Below are positions 51,663 to 61,404 of a DNA stretch of 64,000 nt, in pieces. The translations under genes and the position numbers were made by a program. The notes beneath the pieces are model-generated. The model saw only the letters and a program-made list of their open reading frames with translations. It was not told the DNA's origin and searched no databases. Position 1 is the first letter of the stretch. The number at the start of each line of letters is the position of its first letter. Source of the stretch: Paludibacteraceae bacterium (lineage in GTDB: Bacteria; Bacteroidota; Bacteroidia; Bacteroidales; Paludibacteraceae); the NCBI GenBank assembly GCA_905235505.1, contig CAJOMJ010000014.1, forward strand, positions 24,008 through 88,007. Direction: 5' to 3'.

Positions 51663-54620
51663 TTAGAATTCAATCTCAATGCCTCCGACGATGTTACGTC
51701 CAACGGGGTATTGGTCGGAATACATGCCTGCAAGTTTGTAGGTAGTGGTTGTGATACTGACTTCGGGGTCCATTCCTGAGAACTTGGTTGCAGTAAACAG
51801 GTTGTCTGCCGAGATATATACGCGGCATTTGGTCATATACTTCTTCGGGATAAGCACTGCTGCAAAGTCGTAACTCAGAGTGATGTTCTTCAAGCGGAAG
51901 AAACTGCCATCTTCCAGATAACGTGAAGATACATTGTTGGAACCTTGATTTCCATTGAGAACTGCTTTGGGGTGGGTTGCATTATCACCGGGGAATTCCC
52001 AACGCGACCATCCGAGTTTGCTATTCTCTATAGAGTATTGGTTATAGCCCAAGTATGCTCCATCGGCGTCAAGAGCCTGGCGGTTGTAGTTGTAAACTTT
52101 GTTGCCGTATGTGAAGTTGGTATTGATGCTAAGAGAGAGTCCTTTCCAACTTACCTGGGTGTTCAAACCACCTTGGAAGAGAGGAGTGGCTTTGCCGACA
52201 ACATGTTCTGTGGCTTCATTATAAACATTGGTTGTGGTTTTGTTGCCATCTTCGTCAATCTTATACCATAGCGGGTCACCATTCTCGGGGTCAACACCTG
52301 CCCACTCTTTCATATACCATGAGTAAATATCCTGTCCTTCTTTCACTTGTTGTACTACAGAAGAAGCTGTCTGCAGGAAGGGGATATGGTCAGGAGTATA
52401 TGTTACACGGTTGCGGTTGAATCCGATATTGAATCCGATATCCCAACGCCAGTTCTTGGTCTTGATAGCTTGGGCATCAATCCGGTATTCGATACCTTGA
52501 TTGCGTACTGTACCCGCATTCTTGGTGACCTCGAAGAAACCTGTTGACGGAGCGACAGGCACATTAAGAAGAAGTCCGGTGTTGTCGGTGTTGTACAGAT
52601 CAATAGACATATCTACGCGGTTGATGAATGCGAGGTCTATACCGATTGCCGCCATGTTGGCAGTCTCCCAATGCAGCAACGGATTACTGAGACGGCTCGG
52701 TATAGCTGCTGTTACATTCTGATATGATGTGCTTAATGCATAAGTGGCAAGATACTTGTATGCCGGTATGTTGTTGTTACCTGTTACACCGTATGATGCA
52801 CGCAGTTTGAGGAAACTTACGACATCCTGGTCTTTCATAAACTCCTCGTTAGAAATAAGCCAGCTTGCTGCTACTGACGGGAAATAGCCTACACGTTTGC
52901 CCGGGGCGAATATAGAACTTGCCTCTGCACGGAATGTAGCATTTATGAAGTAACGCTTGGAATAGTCGTAGCCCGCCTGAATGAATGCTGCCCAACTTGC
53001 TCCCGGAATCTCGTAACCGCCGAGTTCCTGAGGAACAGTAGCGTTGAGTGCATCAACTCCATTAGGCATTCCTGTACCTGCAACACTTGTATATTCGCTC
53101 TTCCACAAGCCGTATTCAAATCCAACCATGCCATTGACAGAATGATCGCCCCATTGATAGGCTGCTTTCAGTATGTTGGTCGTTCCGAAAGAATTGGATA
53201 TCTCCACGTCATTGGACAGATAGCCGTTGCTGTAGCTTGACGAATAACTGCGCGGGTCAACATAGCTTATCCATTTTGAGTTGCCGTGGGAGAAACGGTT
53301 GGAAGATTGCAGGGTCAGCCAATCGGTAATATGGAAGTTGAGTTGTAGGTCGGTACCCATTGACAACCCACCGCCTTTTGCGTAGTCATACTGGGTGTTG
53401 TGAAGAGCATTCCACTTGTCTTGTGAATACCAGTCGGTTCCGTCAGGACGTTTGGAAGATGATATATATACCAGATTCCCGTCCTCATCGTATGGATTAT
53501 CCCAAGGCATTTTGGTGTAGGCATCGTTCATCATTATCCATGATGCCTCACTTTGGGTATTCGACTTGTCGAAATATGCACTGATTTTCATATCAAGCCA
53601 TTTGGCTATTTCTGCATTTAAGTTTACACGCCCTGAGAACTTCTCATAACCGGTGTTGATGAATGTACCGTCTTGCTTGTAGTAGTCAAACGAAGCATAA
53701 TAACCGAGTTTCTTTGTTCCGCCTGCTACAGAGATGTAGTAGTCTTGCGTCATTCCGTTTTTGAAGAAATAGTTCTGCCAGTTGTAATCCTGGTCAAGCA
53801 GGGTAATAGGACGTAAAGACTTGAAGATGGAGGAAGGATACATGGACTTGTGATAGTCGTACAGTTCTTCGGAACGCATCATCTTGAAGTTGCCGAACAA
53901 AGGCTGGGTACCACCAACCGTGGCACGCACATTGATACGCGGCTTCTGGTCTTTGTTGCCTTGTTTGGTAGTAACAACAATTACACCGCCGGCAGCTGCT
54001 GCACCATAGATACCTGTCGCACCGGCATCTTTCAGTACGGAAATAGACTCCACATCATTAGGATTGAACGATCCGCCCATTACACCGTCAACTACATATA
54101 CAGGGTCACTGGCAGCGGTGATGGACCCTGTACCACGGATACGGATTTCTGCTGCTGCACCAGGTTGACCGGTGGAGTTGCTTACTTGTACACCTGCCAC
54201 CTTGCCTTGCAGCATATTGCCGATATCGCTGGTGGTTACGTCGGTAAGAGCCTCTGCCGATACCGTTACTACAGCCGAACTAAGTTCCGCCTTCTTTACT
54301 GCCGAGTAACCCAGAGATACAACTTCCTGCATCTCTATGGCTTCGGTTTCCATAACGATTCTCATGTTGGACGAAGCGGCTTGTTCTACCGTCTTGAAGC
54401 CCATAAACGAGAACTGAAGCACTGCATTGTTAGGAACTGTGAGAGTGAAATCTCCGTCAATGCCGGAGATAGTACCGGTGCTGGTTCCTTTCACAAGAAT
54501 ACTGACTCCGGGCATAGGCTCACCGTCCTCTGCTCCGATTACTGTTCCTTTGACGTTGATGTCAGCCATGGCTGCTACTGCAATCAAAAGACCCAGACAA
54601 ATTGCTTGCAAACGTTTCAT
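51663..54620 (-). CDS. SusC/RagA TonB-dependent outer-membrane transporter
   Basis: A 985-aa importer. After the signal peptide (MKRLQAICLGLLIAVAAMA) comes a carboxypeptidase-like regulatory domain (VKGTVIGAEDGEPMPGVSIL), the TonB box region near MQEVVSLGYSAVKKAELSS, the plug (GNMLQGKVAGVQVSN; IRIRGTGSITAASDPVYVVD) and a 22-strand barrel ending in VGGIEIEF. It moves oligosaccharide captured by SusD across the outer membrane using TonB energy. Upstream lies the GH36 gene, 33 bp away, so it is inside the operon. Confidence 0.96.
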   Translation of the reverse strand: MKRLQAICLGLLIAVAAMADINVKGTVIGAEDGEPMPGVSILVKGTSTGTISGIDGDFTLTVPNNAVLQFSFMGFKTVEQAASSNMRIVMETEAIEMQEVVSLGYSAVKKAELSSAVVTVSAEALTDVTTSDIGNMLQGKVAGVQVSNSTGQPGAAAEIRIRGTGSITAASDPVYVVDGVMGGSFNPNDVESISVLKDAGATGIYGAAAAGGVIVVTTKQGNKDQKPRINVRATVGGTQPLFGNFKMMRSEELYDYHKSMYPSSIFKSLRPITLLDQDYNWQNYFFKNGMTQDYYISVAGGTKKLGYYASFDYYKQDGTFINTGYEKFSGRVNLNAEIAKWLDMKISAYFDKSNTQSEASWIMMNDAYTKMPWDNPYDEDGNLVYISSSKRPDGTDWYSQDKWNALHNTQYDYAKGGGLSMGTDLQLNFHITDWLTLQSSNRFSHGNSKWISYVDPRSYSSSYSNGYLSNDVEISNSFGTTNILKAAYQWGDHSVNGMVGFEYGLWKSEYTSVAGTGMPNGVDALNATVPQELGGYEIPGASWAAFIQAGYDYSKRYFINATFRAEASSIFAPGKRVGYFPSVAASWLISNEEFMKDQDVVSFLKLRASYGVTGNNNIPAYKYLATYALSTSYQNVTAAIPSRLSNPLLHWETANMAAIGIDLAFINRVDMSIDLYNTDNTGLLLNVPVAPSTGFFEVTKNAGTVRNQGIEYRIDAQAIKTKNWRWDIGFNIGFNRNRVTYTPDHIPFLQTASSVVQQVKEGQDIYSWYMKEWAGVDPENGDPLWYKIDEDGNKTTTNVYNEATEHVVGKATPLFQGGLNTQVSWKGLSLSINTNFTYGNKVYNYNRQALDADGAYLGYNQYSIENSKLGWSRWEFPGDNATHPKAVLNGNQGSNNVSSRYLEDGSFFRLKNITLSYDFAAVLIPKKYMTKCRVYISADNLFTATKFSGMDPEVSITTTTYKLAGMYSDQYPVGRNIVGGIEIEF

Positions 54621-54653
54621 GATAATTAAATTAATGTTATTATTATGTTTGTT

Positions 54654-56525
54654 TTATTGCTTTTCTTCTACTTTCAGAAGTAGGTTGCGGACGAAATCCG
54701 CCTCTATCAGCGGATTGCTTCCGTCAATGTCGTACTGCACAGGTGTGTCAGCGGTATATTCGGTGGCAACATATTGTTTGCCTTTCTCAAGTCCGCGGAG
54801 TTCTATCTGTCCTTTGTATTCGTCTGCATAGAAAGCGTAGTACATCGCATTGTTCTGGCGGATGACGTGTGCTTCAGGTACATCGAATCCCCATGTGTAA
54901 AGATTCAGATACTCGCCCCTTGCGAGATTGTTCTCTTTGTATATCTTCACCCATTTGCCTATGAGTTGCTCTCTCTCCGGCGTAAGGAGGAAAGGACCGT
55001 CAGTTACGTACGGATTATCCTTGGGGTAAGTGAACTTGGTGCCGATAACCGAGCCTGTACCAATCTGCGAGGCAAAGTCGTCTCCGCCGTCTGTCAGTTC
55101 CACATGGTCGCCATAGTAGGCAAGGCCGGGAGCCATGGCTGCATACGCTTTGCGTTTCATGCGCACCTGCTTTGAAGAAGTGGGGTCGGAGGCTACAGCC
55201 TGGTTGATGTTGGGGATGATAAAGTAGTTGACTGCACAACCGCAGGGGCAGACCTGTACTACAGCATCGGGTTTGTAGCGGCGTGCCTCGGTAAGTACCT
55301 TGCCGAAATATGAAGGCATCTGTTCGGGTGCCTGCTGCGGGTATTCAAGTTGGGAGGCATCGTTGTAGTCAGGCAGACAGCAGTTCAAGTGTTGCCCGTC
55401 AATCTTGAGTCCGTCGAAGTTCCATGTGTGGAGAAACATCTTGAGCAGGTCGCGGGTATAAGCGTCTGTTACAGGATTGACAGGCGACAGATACCAACTG
55501 TTCCACCAAGTGATGAACTCAGGAGCCCATTCCTCCGTAAGAAGCATCATGTCGGGGTGTTCTTTTAGTACTTTTGTCCCGGGGTCGGCTGCCAGTGGTG
55601 CCCACCATAGTTTGGCTTTCATGCCTCTCTTATGTATCTCATCGGTCATACGGCGCATGTCCTTGTCTCCTCCCGGGAAACGGCTGTTGGTCTGCCAGTC
55701 GCCTTCGGCTATCTGATAACCATCGTCCACATCCACCCACTTGAACCCCAGTTCTGCCACCTTGTCAAGTGTACCTATTACTTCGTCAATGGTGAATAGT
55801 CTCTCATAGCCCCATGCACACCACACCGGCTCGAAAGCACCGGGTTCGGAGGGCTGCATCTGTATGCCCTCGTTCTGCTGCATATAGTCGGAGAACGTGC
55901 GAAGAGCGTTGAAGTAGTCCCCCGTATGAGTGAGGCGGAAAGCCTTGAAGCAGGTTATCGTGTCATCTTTGCAGAACTCTACAGGTTCGGGGAAATCATA
56001 GCGCAGAGCCATGCTGACTTTCTTGCCATAGCGTTTCCACTCAACCGGCATACTGATCATGCGGAGTACGGGCTCGAATAGTCCTATGGCGTAACCTCCG
56101 TCTCTCTGCCAGATGTCAAGAACGGGGATGCCTCCTCCGTAGTCGCAGTTGTTCATGCCGAGATAGTTCTGTTTGGAGAAGCCTTCGGTTACAGGCAGTA
56201 CCCAGTCAAGGCGTGCCGAGGAAGATGACGGTTGCAGCGACCACAGAACAGTGTCTTCCGCTTCAATCTCTGTGCGGCACATCTCGTAGGCGCGGACGGT
56301 GAGCGGCTTTCCATGGTTGACATAGGATGTCTCTATCACTTCAAGCCCGGGGAATCCCTCAACAGGAGTCACGGTCTGCAGTTTCTCTACGTAGAAGCCT
56401 TTTTCACCGTAGGGGAACTTCGTAATCTCAACCTCATCACAGATGAGACTGTCGGTAGCAGGTTTGCTCTGACAACCGATGAGCAACCCCGTCACTGCGA
56501 ATAATATAAATTTCTGTATCTTCAT
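54654..56525 (-). CDS. GH36-like alpha-galactosidase
   Basis: A 623-aa exported glycosidase. It has a lipoprotein-type signal (MKIQKFILFAVTGLLIGC). The N-terminal 200 residues are a beta-sandwich and the TIM barrel starts near EPVWCAWGYERLFTIDEVIG; FKWVDVDDGYQIAEGDWQ is the GH27/36 strand; the nucleophile is in WNFDGLKIDGQHLN (near residue 395) and the acid/base aspartate in QAVASDPTSSKQ (near 465). The substrate could be alpha-Gal or alpha-GalNAc. Next to susC in the locus. Confidence 0.86.
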   Translation of the reverse strand: MKIQKFILFAVTGLLIGCQSKPATDSLICDEVEITKFPYGEKGFYVEKLQTVTPVEGFPGLEVIETSYVNHGKPLTVRAYEMCRTEIEAEDTVLWSLQPSSSSARLDWVLPVTEGFSKQNYLGMNNCDYGGGIPVLDIWQRDGGYAIGLFEPVLRMISMPVEWKRYGKKVSMALRYDFPEPVEFCKDDTITCFKAFRLTHTGDYFNALRTFSDYMQQNEGIQMQPSEPGAFEPVWCAWGYERLFTIDEVIGTLDKVAELGFKWVDVDDGYQIAEGDWQTNSRFPGGDKDMRRMTDEIHKRGMKAKLWWAPLAADPGTKVLKEHPDMMLLTEEWAPEFITWWNSWYLSPVNPVTDAYTRDLLKMFLHTWNFDGLKIDGQHLNCCLPDYNDASQLEYPQQAPEQMPSYFGKVLTEARRYKPDAVVQVCPCGCAVNYFIIPNINQAVASDPTSSKQVRMKRKAYAAMAPGLAYYGDHVELTDGGDDFASQIGTGSVIGTKFTYPKDNPYVTDGPFLLTPEREQLIGKWVKIYKENNLARGEYLNLYTWGFDVPEAHVIRQNNAMYYAFYADEYKGQIELRGLEKGKQYVATEYTADTPVQYDIDGSNPLIEADFVRNLLLKVEEKQ

Positions 56526-56548
56526 AATTACTAACTCTAATCTCTCAA

Positions 56549-57649
56549 CTACTTATACTCATTCAAGATGCGCTCTGCATTCTTGTAGTATATCTTTTGC
56601 AGCACCTCGTCAGGCAGGTTGAAGCCTGAGAGATACCAATGGTAGTTGTAGTCAGGTACGTAGAAATGCTCGTCGTTGGTCTCGAGTACACGGAAGATGT
56701 TGTGGTACATATCGGCAGACATGCCGTTGTCGGTGCCGAAGAGTATGCGGTCTTGGTATTTGAGAATGAACTCGCGTGTAGCGCGCGGAGTCTGTGCAGC
56801 TTCTGCCACGCGGGCAGCTATGTCAACATACATGTTGGGGTATTTGTCAAGCATCTCGCCGAGTTGCACGTAATCGTGGTTCATGTTGAGATAGTGGCAT
56901 GCGATGAAGATTGTGGCGGGGTTCTCGCGCACTGCGTTCTCAAAGGTGTTCACAAGTCCGTAGTAGCCGAGGCAGTTGACATCGGTGGTATCTACATGCC
57001 ATACCGCACCGTTGGGCAGACCGTCGTTGGTCTCGTCCATAGGCAGATACATCCAGATAGGTTCGCCGATGTGGATAGAGACGGGCATCTTCAGTTCTGC
57101 ACATTTCTCCAGAAGCGGCTTTATGCGGGGGTCATCTATGTGAATGCCCATACCCTCTACAGGGCGTGCGTAGAGGTCACCGAAGCCTTTGTCGCCAAGT
57201 TCGCCTATACCTACGGCTCCAAGTTCGTGATACCGCTCCAGAGTCTTGAGAGATTTCTCAAGACCCTCGGGAGTGTCGATATCTGTGTAATCAAAACAGC
57301 ACCATAGTCTGAACCGCTCTTTGTACGGTGCGTATGCTTGTGCCACTTCTTCAAAGGGGCGTCCTATCCAAGCGCAATGCATGACGGCTGTATGTTGCAC
57401 ACCTACTGCATCCATCACTTTTATCCAGTCCTGTATCTGCCCGTCGTTCTCGGCATAGTCGTGCGAGTGCATGTCTATAACGGGATACTTGGCACGCTCT
57501 ACCTTTGTTGCAGGAATGTTGTTAACGTTCTGCGGACGGAATTCCTTAAGAAGAACCTTGTCTGCAGGGTTGTCAGTCTGGTTGCCGGTTTTTGTGCAGC
57601 ATGCAGTCATTGTGAGTACTGCGGCTGCAAGAAGGATAATCTTTTTCAT
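56549..57649 (-). CDS. Amidohydrolase-2 family lipoprotein
   Basis: A 366-aa lipoprotein (MKKIILLAAAVLTMTAC; cysteine at residue 17). Metal motif YPVIDMHSHDYAEN (H-x-H, near 58), VSIHIGEPIWMYLP near 190, IFIACHYLNMNHDYV near 245 and ILFGTDNGMSADMYHN near 305 form the amidohydrolase-2 TIM-barrel site. Not a NagA-type deacetylase by sequence. A periplasmic hydrolase acting on a glycan part or a lactone is plausible; the substrate is unknown. Confidence 0.84.
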   Translation of the reverse strand: MKKIILLAAAVLTMTACCTKTGNQTDNPADKVLLKEFRPQNVNNIPATKVERAKYPVIDMHSHDYAENDGQIQDWIKVMDAVGVQHTAVMHCAWIGRPFEEVAQAYAPYKERFRLWCCFDYTDIDTPEGLEKSLKTLERYHELGAVGIGELGDKGFGDLYARPVEGMGIHIDDPRIKPLLEKCAELKMPVSIHIGEPIWMYLPMDETNDGLPNGAVWHVDTTDVNCLGYYGLVNTFENAVRENPATIFIACHYLNMNHDYVQLGEMLDKYPNMYVDIAARVAEAAQTPRATREFILKYQDRILFGTDNGMSADMYHNIFRVLETNDEHFYVPDYNYHWYLSGFNLPDEVLQKIYYKNAERILNEYK

Positions 57650-57707
57650 GTGTATGTTGCCTTTGTTTTATTTGTTCTACCATGAGAGGTCGTATCAGAT
57701 TTTGTTC

Positions 57708-58652
57708 TTATCTCCACCCGAAGCGTTCTCTGCCTATTCTCTCTACGTCTGCACGTGAGGTGAAGGCGGTAGTGCCGCCGGCGGCGGTGGTATTCACGGC
57801 TCCTGTCATATTGCCGTATTGCTGGCATTCGACGAGTGAAGCGCCTTCTGCCAGACGGGTGATGAAGCCCGAGTTGAACGAGTCGCCTGCTCCTATGCAG
57901 TCAACCACCTGCTTGTTCAGCAACGCTGTCTGCATGTGGTCGGGTTGCCCCTTCTGCAACAGTAATGAACCGCGACTGCCGCATTTGATGACTGCCGCAT
58001 TCAGGTATGGGCGGATCTTCTCTATAGCCTCTTCCAGTGTCTCGCTGTGAGTGAGATACATGAGTTCGGTCTCGTTGGGCATAAACACTGTAAGCAACGG
58101 CAGCACCTCAGTGTAATCCAATTCCCATTTCTCCACCGGATCCCACTGCGTGTCAAGCGAGGTGGTAACACCGTTCTGCCTGCATAGCTCGAGTATCTTC
58201 ATCAGGTCGCGCTTTATGCCGCTTTGCATGAAGATAGAAGATATATGTATGTGTTTGGTTGAAGTGAACACCTCAGGGTTGATGTCATCAAGCGACATGA
58301 AATCCATCGCACCTTGATAAGTAAGGTTGGCACGGTCTTCGTCGTAACTCATGCAGATAGTGGCACCTGTGGCATATTTGTCCTGACGGATAAGATAGCG
58401 GGTGTCAACACCTTTCTTCTGCAGGCTGTCAGCCACAAGGTCGCCGAAGCTGTCGTTGCCTATCATTCCGCAGAATGCCACTCTTGAACCGAGAGCGGCT
58501 GCATTGGCTGCGAAGATAGCGGTTGAACTGCCCAGAGTGAGGGTCATCTGACCTGCAAACTTCTCCTTGCCTACTTCGGGAAAACCTTCTATCTGATTCA
58601 GTATAAGGTCAACGTTCAGTTCGCCTAAAGCTATGATATCAAATTGTTTCAT
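57708..58652 (-). CDS. PfkB-family sugar kinase
   Basis: A 314-aa ribokinase-like kinase. The N-terminal motif LGELNVDLILNQIEGFPEVG with GSSTAIFAANAAALGSRVAF near 42 and the ATP/anion-hole signature DCIGAGDSFNSGFITRLAE (catalytic aspartate near residue 260) are complete. In this locus a tagatose-6-phosphate or galactosamine/ketose kinase is the obvious candidate, but the specificity loops cannot be read by eye. It follows the esterase by 15 bp. Confidence 0.9.
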   Translation of the reverse strand: MKQFDIIALGELNVDLILNQIEGFPEVGKEKFAGQMTLTLGSSTAIFAANAAALGSRVAFCGMIGNDSFGDLVADSLQKKGVDTRYLIRQDKYATGATICMSYDEDRANLTYQGAMDFMSLDDINPEVFTSTKHIHISSIFMQSGIKRDLMKILELCRQNGVTTSLDTQWDPVEKWELDYTEVLPLLTVFMPNETELMYLTHSETLEEAIEKIRPYLNAAVIKCGSRGSLLLQKGQPDHMQTALLNKQVVDCIGAGDSFNSGFITRLAEGASLVECQQYGNMTGAVNTTAAGGTTAFTSRADVERIGRERFGWR

Positions 58653-58667
58653 GGTAATTATTGGTTG

Positions 58668-60056
58668 TTACATTTTGTCTTTGAATAGTTTCATCATCTT
58701 ACCGTTCCAGCCGGCAGGGTAGTCATGCCCCATCTCGGGTGCGATGATATACTCTTTGTCCTCCTTAGGTGTCTGCAGGTTGTTGAACGGCACTATGTTG
58801 GTGCGCGGCGGGCATACATTGTCCTGCAAACCGCTGCTGGCAAGCACGGGGCACGAGATGCGTGTGGCAAGGTTCTTGGTGTCGAAATACGAGAAGAAAA
58901 CAATCATCTCCTCGTCGGTCATCGAACCCCTGCAATCCTTTGCGAGTTCCACTGCCAGACCGCCTGTCTTCTGGGCCTCGTCGAAGTCTCCGAGGAATGC
59001 CACGTTGGCAGCGATAGCACTGAAAGGATAGTCGCTCAATGCTGCTGCTGCGTATGTCAAGGCACCTCCCTGACTCGACCCCTCGGCAAACAACTTGGTC
59101 ATGTCGCTGGTCTCGCGGGTGGCCATGAAACGCACTGCCTGCACACAATCCATATATGCGCCGCGATAGTAGTAGCTGTCTTTGTCGCCGAAGTGGTACG
59201 AGAACCAGTCATCGTAGGTGTTGTCCAAATCCCCTAATCCGTCAGGCTCGCGGGATGACTCCGGGCGGTTGTTGATATACTGCCCGCGGTGCGACAGATA
59301 GAACTCGGCATAACTTGAACTGCTCCCGCTCGGGCAACTTACTTTCGCCTTCGTATGCTGCGTGTCGTAGCCGTAGAAGTGCATAATCACGGGGTGCTTC
59401 TGCCCGTCTTGCGGCTCACAGTAGTATCCGCGTATCACAACCGGTTCGCCCGTCAGACCGTCCGGCACCGAGTTCAACTCAACCATATAGACCTTTCTCG
59501 TAGCCGAACTCTTGGCAGGCAACTCTATCATGTTGACACCCATGTCAATGGCGGCAAGCTGGTCCTTGGCTGTCTGCCAGAACTCATCATAGTCAGCCTG
59601 TTTGTTTGGAGCGGATACAATCTTGTCAGGGTCAACAGCAAAATTGAAAGCGCTGCGTGCCACCTTGCCGTTGACGCTGCAGGTAGCTCTGTATATCCCG
59701 GGTTCCAACGGGTCGGTGGTGGTGATGACTATGTCTTTCTTGCCGTTAGCCGCAATCTCTGCACTGTCGGTAATGGTAACCACAGCCACTTTCGCGTCAG
59801 TGGTAATCTTCACCTTTGCCTCTGCCATAACGGGCACCGCATTAGGATTCTCGGCATGTATGGTAAACGATGGCTTGCCCGAATATACCCAGTCTTCCGT
59901 GACAGGTACTGACAACTTGAGCGGACTCAGGTCGGCAGGCGTAGTCTGCTCCTGCGGAACGGTCTGCTCGGGTGGAGTAGGGCTCTGGCAGGCATTGACT
60001 GACATAACCAATGTCATGATAAGTGAAAGAAGGATTATATTCATACCTTTATTCAT
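58668..60056 (-). CDS. Acetyl-xylan-esterase-like (AXE1) lipoprotein
   Basis: A 462-aa lipoprotein (signal MNKGMNIILLSLIMTLVMSV then NACQS). An N-terminal beta-sandwich (residues about 50-145) precedes an alpha/beta-hydrolase of the acetyl xylan esterase/cephalosporin deacetylase type: VIRGYYCEPQDGQKHPVIMH, the nucleophile in FAEGSSQGGALTY (serine near 330), and VLASSGLQDNVCPPRTNIVP and MGHDYPAGW with the acid and histidine. It probably removes O-acetyl groups from the imported glycan. Confidence 0.84.
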   Translation of the reverse strand: MNKGMNIILLSLIMTLVMSVNACQSPTPPEQTVPQEQTTPADLSPLKLSVPVTEDWVYSGKPSFTIHAENPNAVPVMAEAKVKITTDAKVAVVTITDSAEIAANGKKDIVITTTDPLEPGIYRATCSVNGKVARSAFNFAVDPDKIVSAPNKQADYDEFWQTAKDQLAAIDMGVNMIELPAKSSATRKVYMVELNSVPDGLTGEPVVIRGYYCEPQDGQKHPVIMHFYGYDTQHTKAKVSCPSGSSSSYAEFYLSHRGQYINNRPESSREPDGLGDLDNTYDDWFSYHFGDKDSYYYRGAYMDCVQAVRFMATRETSDMTKLFAEGSSQGGALTYAAAALSDYPFSAIAANVAFLGDFDEAQKTGGLAVELAKDCRGSMTDEEMIVFFSYFDTKNLATRISCPVLASSGLQDNVCPPRTNIVPFNNLQTPKEDKEYIIAPEMGHDYPAGWNGKMMKLFKDKM

Positions 60057-60119
60057 CGTTTACTCTTAATATGGTTGTTTCTTCCGTATAGACGCGACAC
60101 CGTCACGTCTCAACTCTCT

Positions 60120-61355
60120 TTATATCTCTTTCAGATAGTCGTTCAGATTGACAATATTGAAGGCGTTGTAATACTTGTCCATATTGTGCTCAATGCGCAT
60201 CAACACTACCTCTTCTGCGTTTATACCGAGGTGGTTGAGGTTGTCGTAGAGCACTTGGCGGGCAACCAATGCCTCAGGTTTCTGCCAGATATAGCGGCAA
60301 CCTGTCATCACGAGCCATAACTGGCGCTCCGGCGTACATTCTTTGAGGTCTTTGCCCACCTCGTCGCCATGAAGCCATTTCTTCCAGCGCCCTGACTCGT
60401 AAACGCATTGCCACAGCACATCGGTCATGTGACTCAGTTGTGCCACTTTGCCCTCTGCATATTGTTTCTTCTCCTCTTCCTCCAACTCTGCCAATGCCTC
60501 ATACTCGTTCATGGTGAACTCCGGACCTACGTTGGCGGCACCCATGCCTGCCTTCGGATAATCTTCGGGGTTGTCCACATCGTCAGAGTAGTGACCTTTG
60601 ATATAACTGCCGTAAGGGCGTACCTTGGCTGTCAGCTTGCGTGCCACTTCTGCATCGAAGAAAGTGGTGTGCAGGTCGGTTCCCACCTTGCCTACTATGA
60701 AGCACGGCCATATATCGTCAAGTCCTACCTCGTGCAAACCTGCCTTGAGTCCTTCGAGGAAAGTGTCGAATGTCTTCTCGTCTGCCAGGCCGCCGTGCAC
60801 TTCTTCTGTACCTACCTCGTATGAGATGGGAGGCAGACCGTGCGATTTGCGGAAGTTCTCTGCATGCAGAATCAGTTCCACAGTGCGTTTCACAACCACA
60901 TGTATGTCTATTATCTGCCCTTTCGGAAGGAAAATATCTACTGTCGGGTCAACATGTATAAGGTCGTAGCCGGCAAGTATGGCTGCCTCATAACTCTCTT
61001 TTACACCCTGCATGGCGCGTTCTGTGTCCCAACGCTCAATCGACTGTTTGTCTTTCAACCATGGTCCGCCGTGGTCGATTGCCACTACGTAAGGACCCGT
61101 GTAATGCACTGCTGCTGCTTCGCGGGCAAGAATCTTGGTGAACTCCGCCTGTGTCATGCCGGTATATCCGCCATCGCAGTCAACCTGGTTGAGAGTGGTG
61201 GCAAAATAGATGGGCGAGTTGTTGCGCTTGGCTGCGCGGAACGATGCCTTGATTACTGACAATGAGTTCGGGCATGCTGCAAACAATGTGCGTGGCACAC
61301 CTGTCTTTTGTTTCAGTTCCTCCATTACGCGGAGAATGTTTTCTGTTTTTGCCAT
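60120..61355 (-). CDS. GatZ/KbaZ-like tagatose-bisphosphate aldolase subunit
   Basis: A 411-aa protein of the PF08013 family. Markers are GVPRTLFAACPNSLSVIKAS near 20, GPYVVAIDHGGPWLKDKQSI near 95, YDLIHVDPTVDIFLPKGQI near 137 and SYEVGTEEVHGGLADEKTF near 185. In enterobacteria GatZ/KbaZ stabilises the class II aldolase GatY/KbaY, which is not encoded in this window. The protein may act alone on another ketose phosphate, or its partner lies elsewhere. Located 50 bp after agaS. Confidence 0.88.
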   Translation of the reverse strand: MAKTENILRVMEELKQKTGVPRTLFAACPNSLSVIKASFRAAKRNNSPIYFATTLNQVDCDGGYTGMTQAEFTKILAREAAAVHYTGPYVVAIDHGGPWLKDKQSIERWDTERAMQGVKESYEAAILAGYDLIHVDPTVDIFLPKGQIIDIHVVVKRTVELILHAENFRKSHGLPPISYEVGTEEVHGGLADEKTFDTFLEGLKAGLHEVGLDDIWPCFIVGKVGTDLHTTFFDAEVARKLTAKVRPYGSYIKGHYSDDVDNPEDYPKAGMGAANVGPEFTMNEYEALAELEEEEKKQYAEGKVAQLSHMTDVLWQCVYESGRWKKWLHGDEVGKDLKECTPERQLWLVMTGCRYIWQKPEALVARQVLYDNLNHLGINAEEVVLMRIEHNMDKYYNAFNIVNLNDYLKEI

Positions 61356-61404
61356 AATATAATAATGTATAATGTGTTAGTGTTATTAAGTTGCTTATAT
61401 TCGC

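Noticed and set aside
8480-57760. CACGTG hexamers as parS sites
   Set aside because: The three seen (about 8484, 45344, 57752) are inside genes and lack the flanking GTTT/AAAC palindrome.
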